DNA of 64,000 nt, from contig JASFAU010000006.1 of assembly GCA_039704465.1 (NCBI GenBank), positions 248,001 to 312,000 of the forward strand. Direction: 5' to 3'. Shown piece after piece: positions 9,291-19,515 of this stretch. The notes under the pieces were generated by a model. It was not told the origin of the DNA. It was given only the letters and a program-made list of their open reading frames with translations, and did not search any database. Both the position numbers and the translations under genes were made by a program. The DNA is from Plasmodiophora brassicae (lineage: Eukaryota; Endomyxa; Phytomyxea; Plasmodiophorida; Plasmodiophoridae). Positions within the stretch are counted from its first letter, which is position 1. Every line of letters begins with the position of its first letter.

Positions 9291-9589
9291 ACTCCAATAT
9301 TGTGCCCAGACAGAAGAGATGTTCGGGCAGGGTGGTGCCTCTCAGAACGTATCATACCGTGATCAGAACGGAGGAAAGTACAGGAGTGATGATGTGGCGA
9401 TGCCGATATGTACGACGATGGCAGAATAACTGTGATTGGTCATGTCAGCAACGTTCCGGAAGGTACAGTTGGTTGACGGTTCTCGAACAGATATTAACTG
9501 GTGGCCGCATTCGAGATCGACCGCCCGTGCTCGCTGGGTCTGCAGTATCTCGCGGGCGCTGGTAGCAGCCGTGGACCTGCCCCCCGTAC
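9291..9589. other. Upstream region of the TKL kinase gene
   Basis: About 300 bases between the right end of the transposon nest and the kinase start codon. No gene seen. It presumably includes the kinase promoter, so the transposons sit immediately upstream of it. Confidence 0.4.
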
Positions 9590-12500
9590 ATGGGCAACCA
9601 TAAGAAGAGCAGCCGGGGCTCTGAGAGTAACGGCGGCACGATCAGCCATTGCGGGTGGCTGACCAAACAAGGCGGCGCGCGAGGTGGCTTCAAGAATTGG
9701 AAGAAGCGATGGTTCGAGATCAAACGCGACTGCATCTTCTATTACAAAGCGCGACCGGTTGCCGGCGCCGAAGATGAGCAACCCGTCCTAGGCGTCCTGC
9801 CGTTGTCAGGCGCCGCCGTGTTTGCCCACGACGCCACCACGGCCGCTGACGACAAAGTCAAAGCCGTCTGCTACGAGTGCAAACGTACATTCAACATGAT
9901 CTACAAGCGCCAGAAGTGCTCGATATGCTCCGAGTCGTTCTGCAAAGACTGTGCGTCTCTGAAGGTGGCCGTCCCCTCGTTCGGCTTCGACAAGCCCGTC
10001 AAGGTATGATCTACTGACGCAACCACCATCGCGTTATCTGACTCTGTCCATCCGATGCTATGCTAGGTTTGTCGGCGGTGCTATAATTCGGTCGTTGGCA
10101 GCCAGGCGACCGTGAAGGATATAGGCCAAGACAATGCCAAGAAGGCGATTTTAAGCCGGATTGCAACGATCAGCGGGGATCGGCAATTCGCGTTCCTCAT
10201 CCATACGCCCGATCGTGAATTGCTCGTACACGCCGATACCGCTGAGGAGTACGAGGAATGGGTCAGCGCCATTCGCAGCGCCATTGCGAGGCAGACGCTT
10301 GTCGCCGAGATTGCAAAGCCCGTTTCGCAGCGCGAGCACTGGGAGATTGACTATTCGCAGTTGACGTTCCTGACCAAAATCGGCGACGGCGCGTTCGGCG
10401 AGGTCTTCAAAGGCCGCCTCTGGGGCACCGACGTCGCTATCAAGAAGCTGAAGGATTCCGAAGTCGACGTACGTTTCGATTCCGAAACGTCGAGTACCTG
10501 GTACTGATGCGCCGTGCGAAGGACAAAGTTCTGGCCGACCTAAAGAACGAGGTTGCCATCCTTTCCCAGTTACGCCACCCAAACGTCGTCCTGTATATTG
10601 GCGCGTGTACTGTCCCGCCGAACGTGTGCATTGTCACGGAATGGTGCGACCGAGGATCGCTGTACGATATCATCTACAAGCAGAAGGCAATTATTGATAC
10701 GCGCAAGATCATCGACATCGCGACAGGGCTGGCGCAAGGCATGTCGTACCTACACAGCCTGGAGCGGAGTATCATCCACAGGGACCTCAAGAGTCACAAG
10801 TCAGTGCCACTGGGGGGACGCTCCTGGCTCTGTTGTATAACGTCTGCTGCTGCAGTGTGTTGCTCGATCAGAACTTTACAGTGAAGATCGCCGACTTCGG
10901 CCTGAGTCATGTGAGGGAGCTGGCCGAGAAGTCGCCACACGCCGACCCGTCTGCGGAGACTGATGAAGCTGGAGGCAAGTATGGCGTCTTCGGCACGCCT
11001 GAGTGGATGGCACCGGAAGGTATGCGCTAACGTATCCTCGAATCTACCTGCCGTTCATATGTTCTGCAGTGATGGAAGGGTCCGCATATACGAACAAGAT
11101 CGACATCTACTCTTTCGGGGTCGTCTTGACTGAGCTGACCGCAAGGCAGATTCCTTTACGGGATCGGTACAAGATCACATCATACGTGTACGCCGACCGA
11201 TGTCTCTGTTGACGCGCTGCGGCATGCACTGAATGGTGCTGCTTAGGGACGTCTTTGAAGCCGTTCTGGAAGATGGTGCTCGCCCCACCATTCCAGGTTC
11301 TACATCGCCCTAGGACGCCAGGTCGTGCCAGATTAACAGTCGTGCCGCATAGATTGGATCGGACCAACGTTAACGGAGCTGATTAACGACTGTTTCAACG
11401 TACTGCCGTCGAAGCGGCCCACCTTTATGGATATCATCGCCCGCCTGACGCACATGTTCCACAAATCGTCCAAGACAATCAGCAAGGAGTTTGACGTACC
11501 GCGCCTGACGTACATGCTGGAGAACAGCCGGCAGACCATGCAGGTAGTGGCAGCAAGGGTATGGAACGACGCAACGGTTGCTGACATGCATGGAACCCAG
11601 GAGCTGGCCGCTCGTGAGCTGGCACAAATGAAGCCGTCATGCGAGCCCTGTGGGCAATGCGGCAGCACCCAATCGTCACTGTCGGCACTTGACGACGACG
11701 TCAAGCTTATGTTCGTCGAGAAACTGGTCTGCGGCCGACACGACGAAGTGAGAACTGTCGTTCGAGCTGACTTCTGACCTCGACAGGCCATACTGTTAAG
11801 CATCGGGCCACCAAAGGTGGCCAACCAGTGCTGTGCTGCCCTGGTGGCGTTGCTGACATGCGCCCGGGATACGACGTTTCGCTCGGCATCAACCGCAGTC
11901 ATTCTAAAGGTGACGTCGTTTGTTAAACATCTTCACGGCGGAACTCTGAATCGCAACAGGAGCTGGGCCTTGCCAAACTTCTCGGGTACTGCGAGAGCCC
12001 CGATGAAGAGCTCAAGGCCAGCGCGAAGAAACTAGCGATTGCCCTGACACCAGACCTGATGACCATTGGGAAGGACGCTGTCAATGAGCTCGACAGGAAA
12101 CTGGCCTCGAAACTGGAATCCATTGTGACTGAAGAGATGAGCAGGTATGCTCGTCTCAGCTATGCGTTTGTCGTTGACTAACCGGCGGCGTACTGCAGCC
12201 TGTCTGGTCAGCTAACGCACGTCCAGTCCCTATTGGACTCCAAACGTGCGCTTCTGAACAACCTGCAGAAGACCTCGCTTCCGGGTCGTGAGCACCGGCT
12301 GAAGAAGCGTATACGCCGTCAGGGCAGGATATTGTGATCGTGGGCTGACGTAATGCAAACAGCGCCGTCAAACGCACAACGGATATCGAATTCGCCTACT
12401 ACGGAAGAGCAAGCCCCCATTCTCCAAATAGTGGCCGGCCAGATCATCAACATGTCGTTCGCGGCGCCAGACCTGACGTCAATACCGAGGCCGAGTCGGC

Positions 12501-14464
12501 GCTAGACGGCTCCGCTTGCTCCCGGCCAGGCCTGACGGGTGCTCTTGCGTTTATTAGGGCAATTGTCCCCGGCGTTCATGAAAGGCTTCAACCTGAGAAT
12601 GAACGACTTACGGCACTACGACCTGGGCCTAATCTACGACCAGGCAACGGATCAGTGGCAGCCGTCGCTTATCCTCCTGTTCGATCGCGAACTTCACGTA
12701 TTCGAGGCCCGCGCGGGACAGGTCGGCCAACGTTTACAACCGCTCCCTGTCAGATCATTCGCTGATCGACAGCAGAGTACGACGGACGAATGCCTGGCCA
12801 TTGTGCGAATCGTCGACAACCCCAACACCAGAGTGCTCCTCGGGCGTAAAGGATCCAAACCACATTGCGTATGACGCCGTCCTGCCACAGCCGCTCCTGG
12901 TCGCATCTGATGTTCCCGACAGGTCCACATATGCGAGGATCAGGACTCGATTGTGTTCTGTGCACGGTCGTTGGCCGTGGCATCCCTGTGGACTAGCATC
13001 CTCGCGCCCGAGTCATTCACTGCACCGGCCATGTCTCGTAAGCCGCTGGTAGCCAGACCGTGTTAACTGTTCCACGCTGATGGGGCGAAACAGCGCCGGT
13101 TGAATCGATTTCGCAACGAGCCCTACTAGATATGCTGTCGGAGGTCGCGTTGCGCTACCAGATCAAGTCGAACTCGACGAACGCATGGGTTCTGTCCTTC
13201 GACCCTCAGATCCAGATCTGGTTCCCGTGTTTCGCGTCCCTTGCCGATGACGGCGTCATGATGCTGTACGAGACATCCCATAAGCGAAACCCGATCGTGA
13301 AGATTCGTGTCACCGGTATTCACCATAATAGTAAGGCCATGAACAGGCACTACTCGTCACCACTTTGTAACCCCGGTTCGTGTGCAGACGAGCCATCAAC
13401 TTCACCGACGAACAAAGTTCTGACAAAGCAGCCTTCCGATACGACGGAATGGATGACCCGTCAGTTCGAAATCGAAGGCACCGTCCTGTCGCTGGTGGAG
13501 TCGTCGCCAAAGGCCACAAAGCAATCGGAGAGGGTCGCCGATAGGACACAGTTTGCCTTTTGTGCACAGTCCATCGGGGAACGCCATACCTGGCTCCAGC
13601 AGTGTCGTCGCGTCATATCGGGAACGACAACGATCGACCCAGAGAGCGTATCTGACAGCCTGCTGATGACGATACCGCAAGACTTGAAGGATCAGCTGAG
13701 GCGCAACGAGTTGAGCAACAAAGGGAACGTCATGCACGTACGGGATGTGAGTGGAGATGACGACGGTACGCTTGGCGCTCCGCCATATGGGAACGAAGAT
13801 CTCAGACCCGCCGCCACAGACCTGCGATCGTTCCCTCAGGAACTGGAGGTGGTCGAAGCCGGCGACGGGGACGACGTCATACCGACAAACGCGAACGTCG
13901 GTTTCAAGCTAGCGGCCCACGCCGAGTTTGTTCGCCAGTTTGGAGAGGCTACCAAGCACGGGTTCGCCACTTTCTGCCTTCCATATCGTCGAGCGCGACA
14001 CTCAGGATTGCATCATCCAGGTATCTCTTGAAGCGCGGAGGGTTTCGAAGGAATTGGAAGTTGCGATACTTCTACCTCGTCGGAAACCAGCTCCGCTATT
14101 TCCCGTCCCACAACGTAGGGGAATCGCAGGACTGAAGCAGCGCCTGTCTTTCGCTAACACTTACTGCTTAGAGTTTCCCATCGGAATGTCTGGGCATCAT
14201 CTACACGGCGACAGGATCGGGTAACAGCACGTGCGCGCTTGACGGATGTGATGTCGCGCTGAGAGGCGTTGCCTAGGCAAGCGGTTTGAGGTATACGCCG
14301 ACAAGGCCCGGCGTCAGTTCTGCTTCTGCATCGAGAACCCTAGTAGAGTATGGCATCTGGAGGCGCAATCGGAGGCGCAAATGCTGGACTGGATGAGGTG
14401 CATCCGGGAAGCCGCTGCGTCGATGGCAGCTGAACAGAAACATACAGCAGCAACGACCGCGTAG
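9590..14464 (+). CDS. PH/FYVE-like/TKL protein kinase with C-terminal PH domains
   Basis: Large signalling kinase with at least ten introns. Placed exons: 9590-10003, 10067-10468, 10522-10799, 10856-11019, 11070-11166, 11247-11296, 11353-11747, 11787-11909, 11960-12144, 12199 on; from about 12300 to 14000 the exact exons are unresolved. Domain order: a PH start (HCGWLTKQGG, NWKKRWFEI) is interrupted by a FYVE-like zinc finger with eight Cys (CYECKR, KCSICSESFCKDC, VCRRCY), then the PH end (EEYEEWVSAIRSAI). A TKL-type kinase follows: IGDGAFGEVFKG, Lys in VAIKKLK, HRDLKSHN, DFGLSH, WMAPEV, YSFGVVLTEL, KRPTF. Next is an armadillo-like helical stretch, then two weaker PH-like modules (~12540-12720, ~13170-13610). 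A clear C-terminal PH (YLLKRGGFRRNWKLRYFYL ... MLDWMRCIREAAASM) ends at 14464. The last domains could belong to a second gene, since the middle splice chain is incomplete. Confidence 0.75.
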
Positions 14465-14529
14465 GTCAATTTCCCATAACAACACTGCACCCTTACATAA
14501 GGTTTCGCTCGTATATTCCGGTGGGGCGG

Positions 14530-15281
14530 TTATAAGATGTCCCATTTCTTCTCGAACGCATTAAGAACGCGGGCGACGGCAGTGGATGCCGACAACGGGT
14601 ACTGGGAAACCGAAATGTAGCGATCTGCCCAATCCACCTCGCATTTGCCATGGGCATGCGCACCGAACATGAAGACGACGGGCTGGTCGTCAGGGATAGT
14701 CATGACGAACTGGTCCATTTCAACGAGCTCGCCGGTAACGGAGGTCCCAATACGAAGCGCGCCAATAGGGAGATGGATCGTGACAGGGTTCTTGACGACC
14801 TTGAGAAGCTTCTGGCGACTGTCCGCAGCACGAATCGATAGCTTGTGCAGAAGCTGGACCATGAGTCCACAGAAGCGCTTGAATGTTCGCGGGATCCGAA
14901 TCTCAGGATTGACTTCAATAAGAATGTTCTGCGACGTAGAAGTAAGCAACCTGCATAGCCTGCCGACGCATACAAACATACATTTCTGGTATGCATGAAC
15001 ACCTTCAGATGGCCAGCCTTGTTGAGAGGGCTGTCCAACAGAGTCAGCAGGACCTGATGGACAATGTCCGCACGGTACTCGGACGGATCCTTCTTATGCT
15101 TCGTCAGGAGACTCTTATGCTCATCAACATGAAGCAACTCGAACCCCTTCTTCGTCTTGACCGTCTCTAACGAGCAGTTCTCCAGCACGACAACGACCTG
15201 CCTGCTCTGGTTGCTGGTCGTAGCGGGCTCCATGATCGATGCTGCAGAGGAGTCCGTGGGAAGTGCGGCGGACTCCGCCAC
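14530..15281 (-). CDS. EMG1: EMG1/NEP1 18S rRNA pseudouridine methyltransferase
   Basis: SPOUT-fold enzyme that N1-methylates a pseudouridine of 18S rRNA and is needed for small-subunit assembly in the nucleolus. Exons 15281-14982 and 14928-14530 join in phase (53-nt intron) to 232 residues, close to the usual ~240. Diagnostic blocks: LENCSLETVK, LLTKHKKDPSEYRADI, HQVLLTLLDSPLNKAGHL, NILIEVNPEIRIPRTFKRF, CGLMVQLLHKLSIRA, LLKVVKNPV, MFGAHAHGK and ISVSQYPLSAS. The knot-forming region and the Arg of IPRTFKRF are present. It lies tail-to-tail with the kinase gene (66 bases apart). A later in-frame ATG, 16 codons downstream, is an alternative start. Confidence 0.93.
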
Positions 15282-15305
15282 GCGCTCTCGACAAGGTTGC
15301 GGAAC

Positions 15306-17120
15306 TTATAACGAGCTCGAGACCGGATTCAGGGTCCTATGTACATAGTTATAACTAGGGCATCTCGACTGGTCATATGTTAACGCAGCTTCAGTTTGCA
15401 GGCGGTTCAGAGCAATGGCGTCCGGAGTCAACATTGCGCTCAGTCCTGTCGAGATGACCAGGAACCACGACTGGACCAGGTAATGAAGCGCATGCCGGAT
15501 GGTCGCCATCGAGTCCACGTAATCGAGGCTGTGAATGAAGTTCATGAAATCGCGAAGGCGAGACCAAGCGGATCCATGATGGTTTCGTCGAGGAAAAATC
15601 GACCCAAAGGCACAGGCAGCCGTAGACCAGAGGCGACGTTGGGGAGCCGCGCCATGGCCCAACATTGCTGTCCGGCGTGCGCGCCGCGGTTGTAGAACCG
15701 ACCTGGATTGATCGACGACCCGTCGAACACGGCGTTGAAGCAGTCCTCGAAGATCTGCACAACGTTCAGCGTCTGGCGATCGATGTTGGATACGAACGGA
15801 GATCGGTGACCGCGCTCCATCCTGCGGAACAAGGTACATCTTCCGCGGGAACATGGAGTACTGCGCTCGGGTTTCCGCTTGAGATGTGCCCACACCGCCT
15901 CCGCCTCCAGCAGCAATATTAACGTGGCGTTTCCGTCAGCCTCATCGATCTCCTGCCACATGCTGATGAAACACGCCTGTCGCACCGTCAGGTTGGCGAT
16001 GAACTCGACGTGGTGTACGACGGGAACACGATCCGCGACCATCAGGCGACAGAAGAGGATTCTTGACGTCCTCCTTCTTGACCTGACCGTACTTGCGAAG
16101 GGCATCGGGCAGAACAACGATGGACTTCAGCACCTTGCCTTTCACGAACGTGGCCCGGACGGCCGCGTTAAGGTTGCCAATGAGCGCAAAGCGGGCGGGC
16201 GCCGCCAGCTCGCGTCCACGATCCCGCATGCGCTGCGACACGGTGCCGTTGTAGCGCGAGCGCGCGCAGTCCATCAGCGATGACGGCCAGAACGTTCGCA
16301 AGTATCGCCGGACCTCCAGAACGTGATCGCCGGCAGACGTCATCTTCATCATCGAGCGCACGCCCACCATCACGGAGTCGTCCAGTTCATCGTCAAGTGC
16401 CTCCAGGACAGCGAGGGCGGACGAAGGAGGTAGAAGCACCGGACGGCGGTGCTCGCCGAACTGGTTGCAGTAATCGGTGACCTCGTCCAGCAGATCCGCT
16501 ACGCAAGCTCTGAACGCGGCCGATACCGCCCTGGAACAGTTCTGCTTGAATTGCGAATGCGTCCAACGGGGGCCGGCAGAGATCAAGATCATTGGGTTGT
16601 TCGCGATTGGCGAGTAGTCGACTTGCTCCAGGAGGGAACGTGGCAACTGCATCACGGATCGCGACGTCTTCTCGTCGTCACGCTGCACCCGGAGGTCGTG
16701 CAGCGAGCTTCCCGTATGAGAATGACGAGTGCCATACTTGCCGAACCTTGGCAACAGGTGAAAGACTGCAAACGACTTTGCTTTCTGTGGTAGAAATTCT
16801 TGCAGCCATGTACCGAACGACGAGCAGATCGCTTGCAACGAGTCCACATCATAGGTGGAGCGCAGACGCGGACGACCCGCATGAGCGTCCGCTACATCGG
16901 CGATGCTGCGTTGGCAAGCGATGCTGTGGCCACGTACACAGCCGTTCTCATCCACGCATATGGACGAGTACGATGAAGTTGATGAAGTGGAAAGTGGATC
17001 CATCAGTATCGTGGACCCTGTTCCTGGCGGGCTGTTTCGGGTGCCGGGACCTGCTTCTGCGGCTTCCTTGCCACGCTCGCCCGTCGTTAACGACAGCAGC
17101 ATTCCCCAGAAGCATGTCAA
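15306..17120 (-). CDS. Unknown multi-exon protein
   Basis: Conserved-looking but unrecognised. A first exon of about 330 codons ends with FALIGNLNAAVRATF and LPDALRKYGQ. A phase-0 intron (donor GTCAAG near 16077, acceptor ACAG near 15978) then joins it to ACFISMWQEIDEADGNATL. Two more frame changes follow near 15840 and 15590 and lead to blocks including LNVVQIFEDCFNAVFDG and FMNFIHSLDYVDSMATI before the stop at 15306. The protein is mainly helical, without signal peptide or membrane segments. The Ser-rich N-terminus (STSSTSSYSSI) is probably disordered. Exact splice sites in the second half are not settled. It is head-adjacent to EMG1 on the same strand. Confidence 0.5.
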
Positions 17121-17262
17121 CTCATTGCGATCAGGCGCAACGCGATGTGGGGCACTGGGACGGCAGCTATTGCTATTGCAGGACTAATCGGAGAGCAAAT
17201 TCAGTATATGCCAACGGAAATGTGTTCCATTGCTCTCTGCAAATGACGCTCCCGTGATTACG

Positions 17263-17598
17263 TCACGATGGTCCAGGGCTCCTGTGCGGTTGTTGCTGGG
17301 CGATCTGCTGTAGTAGCTGGGCGATCTGCTGTTGCAGCTGGGAGATCTGCTGTTGCAGCTGGGAGATCTGCTCTTGTTGCTGGGCGATCTGCTCTTGTTG
17401 CTGGGCGATCTGCTCTTGTTGGCGGCGCACAACCTGCCTCAGCTCGTCGTTCTCTCGCCGTAGATCTGTGCAACGCGATGTGGACGTCAGTCCTGCTTTC
17501 AGCGGGGCACATCCGCACGGGGATAAGCAGCATGCCGAGCATGCATGCAGCCGAACCATTGTGTACAATAGAACCGATCGAGCAATATCTACCATCAC
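17263..17598 (-). CDS. Duplicated small coiled-coil protein, copy A
   Basis: 111 residues. The first ~50 (TMVRLHACSACCLSPCGCAP, then LKAGLTSTSRCTDLRREN) contain six cysteines and are nearly identical to copy B. The rest is a low-complexity coiled coil built from heptad-like repeats of QQEQIAQ and QLQQQIS, ending QQPHRSPGPS. The repeat tract is encoded by tandem CTGCTGTTGCAGCTGGGAGAT-type units on the opposite strand. No membrane segment. The function is unknown; conservation of the N-terminus against divergence of the coil argues that the coding frame is real. Confidence 0.5.
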   Translation of the reverse strand: MMVDIARSVLLYTMVRLHACSACCLSPCGCAPLKAGLTSTSRCTDLRRENDELRQVVRRQQEQIAQQQEQIAQQQEQISQLQQQISQLQQQIAQLLQQIAQQQPHRSPGPS

Positions 17599-17690
17599 GT
17601 ACCTTCCGGCTGTACGCCGTACGACGGCGCTTCAACGCCCCTCAGGTTGAGGCGAGATATGCCTTCAGGACGGTTCGACATAATTTGTTG

Positions 17691-17876
17691 CTATGAATTC
17701 CATAGCCGTGGCTCGGCGACGTCGGGCATCCTCCACGCGCATGGGACCATGACACGACTGCCTACCGCGTCGCGACGTGGGCAGCACCTGCAGTCATCGC
17801 AGTGGATCCAGGCATCCTCAAGTCCGCAACTGCAGTACCGCGTCGCGACGTGAGCGGCCTCGTCGACGGGCAGCAT
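17691..17876 (-). CDS. Small Cys-rich frame in duplicated unit A
   Basis: 61-residue frame with a compact cysteine cluster (CSCGLEDAWIHCDDCRCCPRR) that could bind zinc. A near-copy of the cluster, with Thr for Ile, lies in unit B at about 18860-18790 on the same strand. It may be an upstream exon of the coiled-coil gene downstream of it, but no convincing splice was found. Low confidence as a separate gene. Confidence 0.3.
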   Translation of the reverse strand: MLPVDEAAHVATRYCSCGLEDAWIHCDDCRCCPRRDAVGSRVMVPCAWRMPDVAEPRLWNS

Positions 17877-18317
17877 CCGACTCTGGACATGCTAACCCAC
17901 TTTCACCATCGTCTGCTGCCTCTCGAGTCCTCTGTTGACGAATCTGTATACTGGGCGAGGATGTCGTTCATGGTCCAGCAAGGGTCCACGAAAACCGTTC
18001 GTGAGCCTGCGTGCTTTCGATACGTCCACAATAGTTGACGCGACAACTTCGTGCATTAGAAAACGCATTGTGGCCTGTCCCGCGCCCTTGCGACGCAGGC
18101 GCCGGGATATTCACCGAGGACGTACTTCAGCTATGGTGCCACGATCGCCTGTCGTTAACGACAGCAGCGTTTTCTAAAAGCACGTCAACTCATTGCGATC
18201 AGGCGCAACGCGATGTGGGGCACTGGGACGGCAGTGATTGCAATTGGAGGACTAATCGGAGAGCCAACGACAGTACTGTACTGCATGGCTGTGTGAAACT
18301 GGCAGTCCTTTAATACT

Positions 18318-18620
18318 TCAGGTTGCCCCTGACGACCCGTTGGCGATCTGCTGTTCCAGATCCGTGATCTTCTGTTGTTGCTTGGAAATTATCTCTTGCT
18401 GGCTGTGGACGACCTGCCTCAGCTCTTCGATGAGCTCTTCTTGGCGGCGCACAGCCTGCCTCAGCTCGTCGATCTCTCGTCGTAGGTCTGTGCAACGCGA
18501 TGTGGACGTTAGTCCTGCTTTCAGCGGGGCACACCCGCACGGGGATAAGCAGCATGCCGAGCATGCATGCAGCCGAACCATTGTGTACGATAGAACCGAT
18601 CGATCAATATCTAACATCAC
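18318..18620 (-). CDS. Duplicated small coiled-coil protein, copy B
   Basis: 100-residue paralog of the protein at 17263-17598. The Cys-containing N-terminus is almost the same; the coil differs (ELRQAVRRQEELIEELRQ, then SKQQQKITDLEQQIANG) and is less repetitive, closer to an ordinary heptad coil. It probably preserves the ancestral sequence before copy A expanded its Gln-rich repeats. Function unknown. Confidence 0.5.
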   Translation of the reverse strand: MMLDIDRSVLSYTMVRLHACSACCLSPCGCAPLKAGLTSTSRCTDLRREIDELRQAVRRQEELIEELRQVVHSQQEIISKQQQKITDLEQQIANGSSGAT

Positions 18621-18865
18621 GCACCGTCTGCATCTTGCGGCTGTACGCCGTACAAAGGAGCTTCAATGCCAGTGAGGTTGAGGCGCGATACGCCTTCTGG
18701 GCGACGAGACAATGAATTCTAAAACCGTGGCTCGGCGACGTCGGGCATCCTCCACGCGCATGGGGCCCAAGACACGACTGCTTACCGCGTCGCCACGTGG
18801 GCAGCACCTGCAGTCATCGCAGTGGGTCCAGGCATCCTCAAGTCCGCAACTGCAGTGGTCGGTGC

Positions 18866-19515
18866 TTAAAGTGAGGGTGTTCTACCTATGCGAAATCACC
18901 CCGGTTTAAGCACATGTGCTGAGTGAGGGCTGGCGCTATTTTAGTCGCCGGAATGACGAGGCTGGCGACCCCGTCGCGGCTTTGTCACTGCCGCTAGTGG
19001 CATTGGCGTTGCAGCTGTGCCCTAGCTGGACGATGAACGACAACCTCGCCCAGTGTACAGATTCGTCAACAGGCGCTGACTGCAGGTGCTGGCCTATTAT
19101 AACTCGCAACCTTGCTCTCGATGGGTCGGCACATGCCAACCCGAAACACAGATCAACACAAAGTCCAATATCGAACTGGACCGCCTGTCACGTTCATCTG
19201 CGATATGACAATACACGGACAGACCAATGCTCAGTGGCCACCACATGTCGAACGTAGCCGTCATTGGTTGCTCCTACCTACATAGACGCGGACATCGAAA
19301 TTAGGATCGGAACCGCAACGCGGATGCGTTCAGCAGAGCGCGCGCTAATAGAGTACAGCAGCGGAGAATGGGCTGCACTGTAATAGAGGACAATGGAACC
19401 GGGAGAGAATGTCGGTCAAGTTGCGCAATATTTATTGCGCAGGCGGTGGACGGCAGCCGGCTGTGTGGCCAATCGTGCCGTCAGGCCATTGTTGAAATCG
19501 CCTCGGGGGAGGGCC
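18866..19515. other. Intergenic with an inverted fragment of the duplicated region
   Basis: About 650 bases upstream of NUP98. A stretch near 19025-19095 (WTMNDNLAQ, then DSSTGADCRCW on the plus strand) is an inverted relative of sequence near 17990-17915 on the minus strand, so the duplicated family has a third, inverted piece here. No intact gene is supported. Confidence 0.4.

Larger units (their letters stand above)
17077..18865. repeat. Tandem segmental duplication (two ~0.75 kb units)
   Basis: Unit A (about 17077-17845) and unit B (about 18145-18865) are direct repeats. Shared landmarks include TCGTTAACGACAGCAGC at the left, GTCAACTCATTGCGATCAGG, the coiled-coil gene bodies and CCTCAAGTCCGCAACTGCAG at the right. 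The offset is about 1068 bases at the left and ~1020 at the right, so the copies differ by indels, mostly within the coiled-coil coding part. Each unit carries one small minus-strand gene. Confidence 0.85.
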
